A DNA stretch of 64,000 bases, from assembly GCF_000227115.2 (NCBI RefSeq), contig NC_016480.1:496001-560000 (forward strand), written 5' to 3'. The DNA comes from Naumovozyma dairenensis CBS 421 (lineage: Eukaryota; Ascomycota; Saccharomycetes; Saccharomycetales; Saccharomycetaceae). The notes under the pieces are model-generated. The model searched no databases. It was not told the DNA's origin and saw only the letters and a list, made by a program, of their open reading frames with translations. The translations under genes and the position numbers were made by a program. Shown piece by piece: positions 50,721 to 60,004 of the stretch; position 1 is the stretch's first letter; the number at the start of each line of letters is the position of its first letter.

Positions 50721-52841
50721 CTATACAATGGCTGAATTGATTAATCTGTTAGAGTAAAAACTTTCCTGATCATCAGTCATTACAGGACTTTTCATGCTTT
50801 CAATGTATGCTAGTGCATCAGTAATGTCTTCAAAGTATGGGCTTAATTCTGGAAACAAATTCTGCCCAGTATTAGTAGCAGATGGCGATTTGGTGACGAT
50901 AATTTTATTTAGTCCTGATCTTTCAAACCTTTGTCGGACTTCTCTCCTCATTGGCACTCTTACGAAAAAGACAAACACCTGCCGTCTATTATACGCCAAA
51001 ATTATCTCCAATAATATTTGGGCAGCTGATGCATCTATATACGTCATCCCATGAAGATCAAAAATAATATATTTCGTTTTATCACGCGATCGTAAATCTC
51101 TCCTTCCTGGATGCACTCTGACTGAACCAAATCTTTCGAGACGACTTAACCTTTCCTTAAGATCCTCGGTATTAGTAAATGTCAGCGGTTCTGGGATTTT
51201 AACTACCAATCGATCTTCATCTAAATCTTCAAGCAGAGGCTCAAAGAACGTATTATTATTGTTATTTTCACCATCAAATATTCCAAGTTCATCAGCATTT
51301 GAAAACCTATTGTCTCCTTTCCTCTTAGCTAAAATCTGGATCCGCGATTGAGCTGAATGTTTAATAATACTGATGATAGAATAGCAACATCCTACACAAA
51401 TTCCTACTTCAACAGAATAGAATATAGTTGTAATAAATGTAAGTCCAAGAACGATTAGTTCATTATAACCATGGCTTTGGAAATAAAATTTAAGGTCAGT
51501 AGGTGCCTCTTCCAACAACGTCAAACCAACCACTGAGGTTACTACCGAGAGTACGCACGTAGGTGTATTATGTACTACAGGTAAAAAAAATTTGATGGTA
51601 AACAGAGTAACTGAGCCGAGACAGACACCAGACATAACTGTTTGTCCACCTGAGAGGGCATTTATCTTCGATCTTCCATAACCTCCAAAGGCAGGGAGTG
51701 CTCCGAAAAGAGATCCTACAATATTCATACTTCCTAGGGCGACTAATTCTCTATTTGATGAAACCGTCAAATCATAAGTTGTACCTAACGCTTTAGAAGC
51801 TGTGGTAGATTCAAAGAAACCTAGCACAGCACATACGATACCTGCGTCTAAAAGGGGTTTTAATAATAATCGATTCGTTTTGTCCAAAGGATTATGTAAG
51901 CTGTCAAACCCATTTACTTTGAAATCTCCTATTATACTAATATCAAATTTATGTTTGATATCAAAATGGAATGAAAACATGATAGTACCTACAATAACGA
52001 TTAATATTTCGGGAACAAATATTACCCATTTAAATCTCTTCATTAGTCTTTTCTTCATGACTTTCATTAACATCAAAATAATAAAGGAATATAGACTAAG
52101 TATAGCAGTGGGGGCATGGTAATTGTGTTGACCATATTTAATTAGAAACAAAATCTTTTCAAAAGGTGTGTGGTAGTGTTCAGGGGAGGTAGCTAAAACT
52201 TTATCCAACTTTAGTTCAGAAATTAATGAGTTAATGATCATAACGAAACCAACGGAACATATGAAACCTCTTAGTAGAGCTCTGCTCAGTATATTTCCCA
52301 AAAACCCTAACCTAAAAATACCGAGAAATAAGAGGAATGATCCACTTATAAATGTAACAACAATTGATATGGATATAGTAGATATCCGCTCGTCATGGTT
52401 TACCATCGGTTCCACCGCTTGTCCAACAACAAGTGAGATAGCACTCTCAGGACCAACAATCATTTGAGGTACAGAACCAAATATTGCATAAATGAACGGG
52501 GTTATGGCCAATGAATACAATCCAGACAACGGTTCCACATGTGCTAAGGAGGTTGCATATGATAAAGCTAATGGTATTTGGAAGGATGCGACCGAAAGCC
52601 CTGCAGTAAGATCGCCTAGAAATTTTGTTAAGGTATAATTCGGCATCCAAGAAAAACATGGGAAATAATATGCCAAGTAGTCCCAAATATTGGAAGTTGT
52701 TAAGATGGAACGGTTATTTATAGCTATCCTATCTTGAACGTCCTCTTGGTTATATACCAATCCATCTTCATTGTGTTGGCTTATAGCCTCAGCACTATCA
52801 CTACTACCATTGGTATCACAAAACCTTCTAGAAGGCTGCAT
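50721..52841 (-). CDS. SulP-family anion transporter (YPR003C-like)
   Basis: This 706-residue membrane protein matches YPR003C, a putative sulfate permease of the ER/secretory pathway in S. cerevisiae. The open frame reaches a TTG at 52883; the first ATG is at 52841 (MQPSRRFCD) and I use it. About ten to twelve membrane segments lie between residues 65 and 480. The SulP signature appears as EPLSGLYSLAITPFIYAIFG and PESAISLVVG. A C-terminal STAS domain follows (about 550-680) with the DASAAQILLE core. It is more divergent from SUL2 than SUL1 is, and shorter. It is followed by AIM45, as in YPR003C-YPR004C. Confidence 0.9.
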   Translation of the reverse strand: MQPSRRFCDTNGSSDSAEAISQHNEDGLVYNQEDVQDRIAINNRSILTTSNIWDYLAYYFPCFSWMPNYTLTKFLGDLTAGLSVASFQIPLALSYATSLAHVEPLSGLYSLAITPFIYAIFGSVPQMIVGPESAISLVVGQAVEPMVNHDERISTISISIVVTFISGSFLLFLGIFRLGFLGNILSRALLRGFICSVGFVMIINSLISELKLDKVLATSPEHYHTPFEKILFLIKYGQHNYHAPTAILSLYSFIILMLMKVMKKRLMKRFKWVIFVPEILIVIVGTIMFSFHFDIKHKFDISIIGDFKVNGFDSLHNPLDKTNRLLLKPLLDAGIVCAVLGFFESTTASKALGTTYDLTVSSNRELVALGSMNIVGSLFGALPAFGGYGRSKINALSGGQTVMSGVCLGSVTLFTIKFFLPVVHNTPTCVLSVVTSVVGLTLLEEAPTDLKFYFQSHGYNELIVLGLTFITTIFYSVEVGICVGCCYSIISIIKHSAQSRIQILAKRKGDNRFSNADELGIFDGENNNNNTFFEPLLEDLDEDRLVVKIPEPLTFTNTEDLKERLSRLERFGSVRVHPGRRDLRSRDKTKYIIFDLHGMTYIDASAAQILLEIILAYNRRQVFVFFVRVPMRREVRQRFERSGLNKIIVTKSPSATNTGQNLFPELSPYFEDITDALAYIESMKSPVMTDDQESFYSNRLINSAIV

Positions 52842-53891
52842 TCTTACTAGATTAACCAGCCTACTTTCCTGTGCTTTCAACAAGCGCTTTATTTTACTTC
52901 TGTTCTTCGTCCCTTACGTTCTATGAATTTATGATGAACTATTAAGAACCCGGCACAACTTTCGTTAGAATGTTTGATCTTCCAGGTTTTCAGTATTCTT
53001 AGATGTTGCCGATATATTGTAGAGTCCCATTTAAATTAGTTCCCACTTTGTTTATATCATATATGTTATGGTACGTATAGAGTCATTATATTCAGCAAAG
53101 CTTCTCAACTCAGTAGCAGAAAAGTTAACATTAACTTCGATCTCAAGTCAGGGTTCACCAGAGGTAAGTTCCTCGGCTTTTTGTAGCGATGGGGTACCTT
53201 TTCCAGACCTAAAAAAATCTGGGCAGAAATAGAGATTACCGCTGTTAAAGATTTATAATGTATATAAGGTTTGTATTTATATGGTGGCGGGGGGGCATTC
53301 CCCGGAAAAGGTCAGTTCCCGAATTTTCCAGATGTTAAAGTATTTTACAATTTAGTTCTGGGCTGTGTTTCAAATTTATTTCCAAATAATTAGTCAAGCA
53401 ATTCGTTATTATACATCTGTACCCATTTTCGAAGGAAAGACAATGATGTAGCCTCGACATTTTTCGTAATCTTCATATTACACCTGTTAATATCATGAAC
53501 GTTAAATATGATATGGAATATTTGTGTCATTATATATTTTTCTTATACAATTAACTATTTTACATATTATATTGATCCAAATACGTTATGGTGTATAAGA
53601 CGGAGAACAGGTGTACCGTAAAGAAAAAGAAGAAAGGATATGTTGTCGATCCAATTTTTTTTGGATATTTCTGTCCTAGATGAGAACTACCCACGAGAAA
53701 AGTTTCAGAAAGGAATTTTGCTATTTTGCATATTTTACAATCAGGCTCTAATAGCCAGATGAGTGTACACTATATATATTATTACTATATATGCCGTATA
53801 GAACACTAATAATTACTGCTTTTGTACTGTGGCGTCCCTTTCCCCCTCTATCCGAAATAGGTGAGGGGCATGTGCCTTAAGGGTACGTGCC

Positions 53892-54360
53892 CAAGTGGGA
53901 CAGAAGTGTGGCCACTTTCGTGGGCACTTTCGGCTTTTTCAAAATCTGAAAGTGCATTGTTCTCCGGTGTTCTCTCCAGGTACCTAGGACGGATAGGATT
54001 TTTGGTCTATCCTAAGGGATTTCGGGCCTACCCTACCTTTTTTAATCCCCAGTGAAAATCTTCAATCCAGTCCTAATTCTAACCTAACCCGAAGTCTATC
54101 CTAATCCAATCCATTTTTTTAATTATATAATTTATGAGAAAATTACTATAAAAATCATATTATACGACTGCTATTTTTCAATTCTTTTTTCAATCCATAA
54201 AATTTGATTTCTACCCTACCTTTTTTCAAAATTTTCACGCCCAATCCTTGCTTTTTCAATTCATTAACCCTAAGCCGTCCCAGGCCTGGTTCTCTCAGCC
54301 TTCCGGGTTTTGAAGTTCCTCAAAGTGGTCACAAAAGAGGCCACACTTCTGTCTTACCTG
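53892..54360. mobile_element. inverted-repeat element interrupted by a second element
   Basis: The ends CAAGTGGGACAGAAGTGTGG (53892 on) and the reverse complement of the right end (CAGGTAAGACAGAAGTGTGG) match over nearly 40 bp with few differences. Removing the nested element and one 8-bp duplication leaves about 149 bp, a typical MITE size. Near-repeats GTACGTGC (53883-53890) and GTACGTAC (54362-54369) flank it one base away from my ends. The first 12 bases match the family of 23531-24193. Confidence 0.7.
53977..54288. mobile_element. nested hAT-like MITE with perfect 8-bp target duplication
   Basis: This 312-bp element starts CAGG and ends CCTG, and GTTCTCTC is present on both sides (53969-53976 and 54289-54296). 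Its ends form imperfect inverted repeats (CAGGTACCTAGGACGG versus CAGGCCTGGGACGG, with a 2-base indel). The interior carries two copies of CTACCCTACC (54028-54037 and 54211-54220), also found in the element at 11910-12237, so these two probably belong together. Confidence 0.78.
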
Positions 54361-54389
54361 TGTACGTACGTAGTATGCTGGGTGGGGGA

Positions 54390-54675
54390 TAGGCCTGGTC
54401 GGGCACTTTTTGAAAGCTTGCCCCCATAGTTAACAAATTTTTCGGGTCTTGCCCTGCTCCACGCGCAAGAAAATTTTGTCCAACCCTTGCCCCATACTTG
54501 CCCCAATTAGGTGTTACCCGGCCACCAGATTGTAATTTTACTTAGGTAATCTTTGTATTTGAACTAGTTTACCATATAAAAAATTTTTAGCCGAGTTTTG
54601 CCCCAAATTTTCCTCATGAAGAATGGCCCTTACCCACCTCGGGCAACGGGCAAGGTTCTTGCCCGACCAGGCCCA
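54390..54675. mobile_element. hAT-like MITE with perfect 8-bp target duplication
   Basis: This 286-bp element has ends TAGGCCTGGTCGGGCA and, reversed, TGGGCCTGGTCGGGCA, a 15/16 match. GTGGGGGA flanks both sides exactly (54382-54389 and 54676-54683). The interior repeats CTTGCCCC-like motifs near both ends, as expected of subterminal transposase-binding sites. It has no coding capacity and differs in end sequence from the other elements, so it is a separate family. Confidence 0.8.
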
Positions 54676-55074
54676 GTGGGGGATAACCCGGAGAGGTCAT
54701 TATTTTCAAAATGTTACTGTCGCTCAGTAATAAAGACTGGCGGGGAGGGGGGAACGACGACCCTTTGGTGAACCCGGTTTCACATAACCAAGAGCTAGGA
54801 GGCGGCTGGAGCAGCCATGAAGTAATGCCCGTGAGAATCTAAAGGCTCCAATAATAATTGGTGACTGCTGAAAGAGAATGGATGACGTTCTTCCCCCAAA
54901 CGACCTATATATTACATAATTCGGCTTTAATATTTAAATAATAGTATTGCATATTCATAGCTGCTATATACTAAAGGTGTGTATAGTATCAAAAGAAATG
55001 ATACTTACGATATGTATTTACAATTCTTTTTTTCTTGAATATTAATTCTAATTATATGGTAGAACCCAGCTGAT

Positions 55075-56130
55075 CTAGCTTTGCATTTCTTGGAGCTTCT
55101 CTGTTAATTCAGGCACAATGTCAAATAGATCTCCTTGCAAACCGTAGTCCGCGACCTTAAATATGGGAGCATCAGCATCTTTGTTGATGGCGACGACGAC
55201 TTTGGAACCTTTCATTCCTGCTAAATGTTGAATTGCTCCTGATACACCTATGGCAACGTACAAATCTGGCGCTACAATTTTCCCTGTTTGGCCAATTTGT
55301 AAAGAATTGTCACAAAATCCGCCATCAACTGCAGCTCTCGTTGCACCAACTGCTGCGTTTAAGGTATTTGCTAACGGATCTAATAAACTTTCAAAATGCT
55401 CTTTATCTTTCAAAGAAACTCCACCAGTTATAACAGTTTTCGCGGAAGTTAAATCGGGTCTTTTGTCATTGTCCAATAAAGCATCAGATTCCCATTTAAT
55501 ATCATCATTAACTTCGGAAGTCTGAACTTGTTTAATTGGGATGTTGGGAGATATCATATTTTTTTGTACCTGTTTTGTTATGGAAAAGGAAGATGGCCTA
55601 ACAGTAATCATGTTCAGTTTTTGTTGACTGCCAATGGTGGCAATGGCATTCCCGGCATATATGGGCCTCTTAAATGTAGTAGCATCTAAAATTTCAGTAA
55701 CGTCACAAATTGCTTGATAATTCAAGACGGCGGCGAGACGAGGAATAATGTTTTTCCCGATCGATGAATTTGCCATAACAAAATGGGTGTATTTATCAAC
55801 AGTGCCTAACACATTCTGTAGGAGAGGAGTTACAACTTCTGGAAGATAAGTATTCAACGTTGCATCTTCAGCAACAAGGATTTCTTGAAGACCTAGATCT
55901 GTTGAAGACGACTGCAATTGTTTCGCAATTCCAGGTGCATGAGATCCAATGATTATAGCAGTGATTGGGTTCTTTAATTTTTGAGCGGCATGTATAGCGC
56001 TCATAGAAGGTATAGATACTTTACCATCCCTTGTGGCCTCAATAAAAGCCAAAGTTGAAGAGAATCTTATTTTCCCCAAAGTTATTGTGTGACCTCGGAT
56101 ACCGGGAAGGGTCCTTAGGAATAGCATCAT
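55075..56130 (-). CDS. AIM45: electron transfer flavoprotein alpha subunit Aim45
   Basis: Aim45 (YPR004C) is the mitochondrial ETF alpha subunit, working with Cir1 and Cir2. The 351-residue protein has a short basic presequence (MMLFLRTLPGIRGHT). An N-terminal alpha/beta domain follows, then the C-terminal FAD-binding domain (about 220-340). That domain carries the conserved GQTGKIVAPDLYVAIGVSGA and INKDADAPIFKVADYG. All expected FAD-contact motifs look intact. Length matches S. cerevisiae (about 344). It follows the YPR003C-like gene on the same strand, as in S. cerevisiae. Confidence 0.95.
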   Translation of the reverse strand: MMLFLRTLPGIRGHTITLGKIRFSSTLAFIEATRDGKVSIPSMSAIHAAQKLKNPITAIIIGSHAPGIAKQLQSSSTDLGLQEILVAEDATLNTYLPEVVTPLLQNVLGTVDKYTHFVMANSSIGKNIIPRLAAVLNYQAICDVTEILDATTFKRPIYAGNAIATIGSQQKLNMITVRPSSFSITKQVQKNMISPNIPIKQVQTSEVNDDIKWESDALLDNDKRPDLTSAKTVITGGVSLKDKEHFESLLDPLANTLNAAVGATRAAVDGGFCDNSLQIGQTGKIVAPDLYVAIGVSGAIQHLAGMKGSKVVVAINKDADAPIFKVADYGLQGDLFDIVPELTEKLQEMQS

Positions 56131-57056
56131 GTACCAGATTTAAAACAGTGGGAAGCTATCTGAATATAGTATTGTGACGTATATCTATAAGTTTATAATT
56201 TATAGAAAATAATGGTTTGTCAATACATGAATGTATTTCTAGATGAATATCAAATTAAGAGAAGGATTAAGCTTACTGACTCTGTTCTTGTTTTATATCC
56301 TGTTTTAAGTAGTTTACCCTAAAATAGGTGAGAAGCCCACATAAAAAGTAACCCGCACTTGGCACTACGGATACTACTTCCCCGTAGTGAGAGCAAGTTT
56401 CTCTGCCTAAAATTGAAATTAAGCCGACGTTTGGTTGTTTTCTGCCCGGGAAAGTTTGCCAATCGTTGAAGGCTAGACGGAGGCCAGAGAGGAAATTGTC
56501 CGCCTAAGTGCGTACATACGTACAACATGTGGGACATAGAGCTAGCTCGGTTCCTGGTAGTTCCGAGGTTGGGCCTAGAGGAAGAAGCTAGCAGGCCATT
56601 TAGGTGGCGGTATTGAAAGCATAAGGTAACTTTAGATTAATCTCAAGCCCATATTTGTTGGTATACGAACTAGTAAATCAGCCCAAAAAGAGTCCTTTTC
56701 GATAGAACTAATCCAAGAGAAAATACTGAAATCAAAACTTGTATGTTTCTCACTTAAGGCACCCGAAGAAAAATTGATCGAATTGAATACTAACTATTAT
56801 CGGATCAAAACATACACTCCCTTGAGTGAACCAATTGCTCTCAATATAGAACCTCTAGTAATATATTAGTCTTCCTAGTATTATTTATTATATGCCTAAT
56901 TACTGAAAAACTCCAATTTTATACCTATTAAAGAACCAGGTCTTTGTCACAAATTTATTTTCCATAATACCGTCGAGTATAATCTAAGAGATTTTGTGGT
57001 AGAGAAGCGCTGTTCTTTCTGCTGCCCATCATAACTAGACTAGTATATTATCGACT
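56131..57056. other. divergent promoter AIM45/BCK2
   Basis: This region contains the inverted repeat CACTACGG-N11-CCGTAGTG (56363-56389), a CGG-N11-CCG arrangement. A near-palindromic CGTACATACGTAC lies near 56512. No gene is visible; the frame at 56319-56537 is featureless. Confidence 0.5.
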
Positions 57057-59798
57057 ATGCCACGAGGAGACCGAGATCATACGGTGAATAAAGTCCCAAC
57101 CAAGAGTCCGGACATGGAATCGACAAACAAATGGAAAATCCCACATTACTACAGAAGATCACATGTCCATTCACCTACACAATACTCAAATCCAAACGGG
57201 TCCCTAAACTCATTCAATGGCTCTCCCAATATAAATATAATGACCAGTCCTAAAAAACTACTAATAGAAGAACCTCAAAGAGTCAAGACTAAATCAAGAA
57301 AATCGAAGAGGAAGGATGGGCAAGTAGTCTTTGTGAATTACACAGTCCTCGACACGGAAAAGAAAGCCACTATGAACACAGACATCGAGAAAGATATACC
57401 CCTTGCTGAACAACATCAAATATTAAAACGAAAATCTTCAAAAAACTCAGTATTACAAATATTTAAATCATCGTCGAAAAATCTAAGAAACTCTAGCAAC
57501 AGAGCCTCGTTAAAATTAGTTAAGGATAAAAACCTGCATAATAACAATACCCCTGCTGTAAATCTATCAGAAGTAGGTACACTGATAAACAAATCAGGTG
57601 GCCCATCAACAGCTTCTGCGAAGGTAAAGGATACAACAAAGTCTCTATCGGCAAAAAGATCATACGGTTCTTTTTTAAAGCATACCAAACTAGTGCCAAA
57701 CTGTAATCAGGTGGCGAAGTCTTACATCACAGAAACGTTAGACAACCAATGGGAGGGAGATTTGGAAGTAGTTCCAAAATCGTTACCAAATCCATCATTG
57801 GCAAAGCCTTCTAACAATAATAATAGAGATAAATTAACTCCACTAAAAGTTGCTAATATCCCCTTATTTACTGCAAGACATAAAGCAACAAGTAAATCCA
57901 AAATGCCTTCCAAAGTTGAACAAATGAAGTCTGAAAATAACCAGGTAGTTAACAATCATTTTTTTGATGACAATACCTATACTACCGAAGCTGTTGTCCA
58001 TGCGAGCTACAATACTTTTCCGACTGATACAGATGGTTATAAACTGCGAGAAGAAAATGATGCATCTGTTGCATTTAGTAAATTATTCACAAGGAAAAGG
58101 GCAAATACAAGTGGGGCTCCATCTTCTTTCCTAAACTCAACTTGCAATCCAAATACAAATCAAGGTCACAATACTATCACTAGAGGTAATACCTGTAACA
58201 ACCAAAAGCAGCATACTGCAAACCGCAGGATTAATCGGTCATCCTCGTCTTCTGCCATCGCTCAAAGAACAATGTCCATAGCCTCTTTGTCATCATTGTC
58301 CAATCGATATTCCCCTAATAGAATTATATCACCAGGGCGGCCGAGGTCAAGTACGAGAAGTTCCTCATCATATAGGATGTCAAGAGATTTAGGATCACTC
58401 TATGGAACTGCATCTAATATTCCAGAACTGGCTCTAGAAAACGAAGGTAATCAGTTTCTTGATAATCAATATATAGCGAACTATAGCCAAGTTACGAATA
58501 ATGATAACAATCTAAACAACTCAATGTTCAACCATAAGAAAAATCAGGAATCAATATCGGATATACACCAGATATACAGTGCGGGAACAGTTGCATCAAC
58601 ACCTTCATCGTCCTTTGTAACGCCACCATATTTTGGACAAGCGCTACAGTCATCAACTTCTGCGGTATCTACTCCTAGCTGTGTTGAGTCTACTAACTAT
58701 CATAGTGGAACCCTTCGGCCAAATAATAACCCATACGGTAACAATGACAGTTCAAGTAATTTACCAAGAACCAGATCTAATCATACAAACAGTAATTCAG
58801 TGTCCACAAGAAAGGCTGATCAAGAAAGCGACAACTTTTTCTCGGAGTTTTCGAGTATCACCACACCGACGGGTAGTATATATCCTACTTGGGAAATGCA
58901 ACGAATAGAAGCTGCCATACCGAAACAAAATCCAAAGTATTATGAAAATCTTCCCAAAAATGGGTACATGCATAGGACTACAAGTCAGGGGTACAACAGT
59001 AATAGTAATAATATTGATAGGAAAACTAACGGCATTGAGCGATTTGATGGTCTTCACAGTCAATCCAAGACATACCATGATGCAAGAAAATCTACTAGCA
59101 GTGCGGTGGATTCATTAATGACCAACTCTATCGGCTCAACGGCAAGTAGTATAACACCAAGAATGAATTCACAAGATGGAGAGAAATATTTTCTTGTTAA
59201 CACCGGAATAGCATCAAAAGAAATCAATCTGAATCATTTCAACAAGCCTATAACTGAGAATAACGAAACTTCTGTTCAAGCTACGAATAACAATCGTAAC
59301 GATACCAATAACCTGGATAATAATATGGATCCACTTTCGCAGTTATATACTGAATTTGATTTTGAAAACCCTAATTCATTTTTCCATGAACAGTCATGTA
59401 TAATGAACTCTACAACGAGTAATGCAGATACTTTAATGCAAAATGGTGAGAATACCAAAAATGATGAAACAATTTCGAGTTTAGGACTTGGGACTTCTTC
59501 AATCATTTCACCTAATTCAACGGTGCAACGGCCATTCAACAACTTAACCACCACTACCACTAATAATGATTCTTCTTTACCGATGAATGGGAATTTAGGT
59601 TATAATTCCCAGTATAACTCTACTGAAGGGCTTGACATGGTCAACCTGAATGATAATAATGCTATATTTGATATTCAGAGCATGTTGTTACTGTCAGAAT
59701 TGGGAGACAATTACATGACAGGTACTAAGGTGTCAAACTCTAACGATCACATTAATGACGATAAGATAGGATTACCATTCGATAACAATAATTCTTGA
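57057..59798 (+). CDS. BCK2: cell-cycle transcription activator Bck2
   Basis: Bck2 (YER167W) promotes G1/S transcription independently of Cln3, acting through factors such as Mcm1. The 913-residue protein is almost entirely disordered and rich in Ser, Asn and Thr. The strongest match is near the N-terminus, STNKWKIPHYYRRS, which is characteristic of Bck2. An RSRRSTR-like Ser/Arg region (about 400-445) and a C-terminal acidic, Asn-rich stretch that could be a transactivation region follow. Identity is supported by the order BCK2-CCA1-RPH1 with matching strands (YER167W-YER168C-YER169W). It is slightly longer than S. cerevisiae Bck2 (851). Confidence 0.88.
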   Translation: MPRGDRDHTVNKVPTKSPDMESTNKWKIPHYYRRSHVHSPTQYSNPNGSLNSFNGSPNINIMTSPKKLLIEEPQRVKTKSRKSKRKDGQVVFVNYTVLDTEKKATMNTDIEKDIPLAEQHQILKRKSSKNSVLQIFKSSSKNLRNSSNRASLKLVKDKNLHNNNTPAVNLSEVGTLINKSGGPSTASAKVKDTTKSLSAKRSYGSFLKHTKLVPNCNQVAKSYITETLDNQWEGDLEVVPKSLPNPSLAKPSNNNNRDKLTPLKVANIPLFTARHKATSKSKMPSKVEQMKSENNQVVNNHFFDDNTYTTEAVVHASYNTFPTDTDGYKLREENDASVAFSKLFTRKRANTSGAPSSFLNSTCNPNTNQGHNTITRGNTCNNQKQHTANRRINRSSSSSAIAQRTMSIASLSSLSNRYSPNRIISPGRPRSSTRSSSSYRMSRDLGSLYGTASNIPELALENEGNQFLDNQYIANYSQVTNNDNNLNNSMFNHKKNQESISDIHQIYSAGTVASTPSSSFVTPPYFGQALQSSTSAVSTPSCVESTNYHSGTLRPNNNPYGNNDSSSNLPRTRSNHTNSNSVSTRKADQESDNFFSEFSSITTPTGSIYPTWEMQRIEAAIPKQNPKYYENLPKNGYMHRTTSQGYNSNSNNIDRKTNGIERFDGLHSQSKTYHDARKSTSSAVDSLMTNSIGSTASSITPRMNSQDGEKYFLVNTGIASKEINLNHFNKPITENNETSVQATNNNRNDTNNLDNNMDPLSQLYTEFDFENPNSFFHEQSCIMNSTTSNADTLMQNGENTKNDETISSLGLGTSSIISPNSTVQRPFNNLTTTTTNNDSSLPMNGNLGYNSQYNSTEGLDMVNLNDNNAIFDIQSMLLLSELGDNYMTGTKVSNSNDHINDDKIGLPFDNNNS

Positions 59799-60004
59799 TA
59801 CAAAGTGAAAAAAGTATGCAAAGTCGATATATACTATATATATTAAACTATGAATTTTTTAGATAGAACTTGATACATTCTAACTTATAGGTGCGCTAAA
59901 ATACAATATAACACAGGAACTAGATAGTTTACAGATGTATGTTGTTAGTTCGAATTAGTTGCCTATCTTATTTATTTAAGTATAGATGTATTAAGAAGTT
60001 TATA

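Larger units (their letters stand above)
52842..55074. other. intergenic transposon cluster between YPR003C-like gene and AIM45
   Basis: This 2.2-kb gap contains three small inverted-repeat elements (53892-54360, nested 53977-54288, and 54390-54675). A G7 run lies near 53290 and an ACGTACGT tract at 54364-54371. I see no gene. Confidence 0.65.

Noticed and set aside
52842..52883. TTG-start extension of the YPR003C-like gene
   Set aside because: No in-frame ATG upstream of 52841 before a stop; initiation at TTG is not expected.
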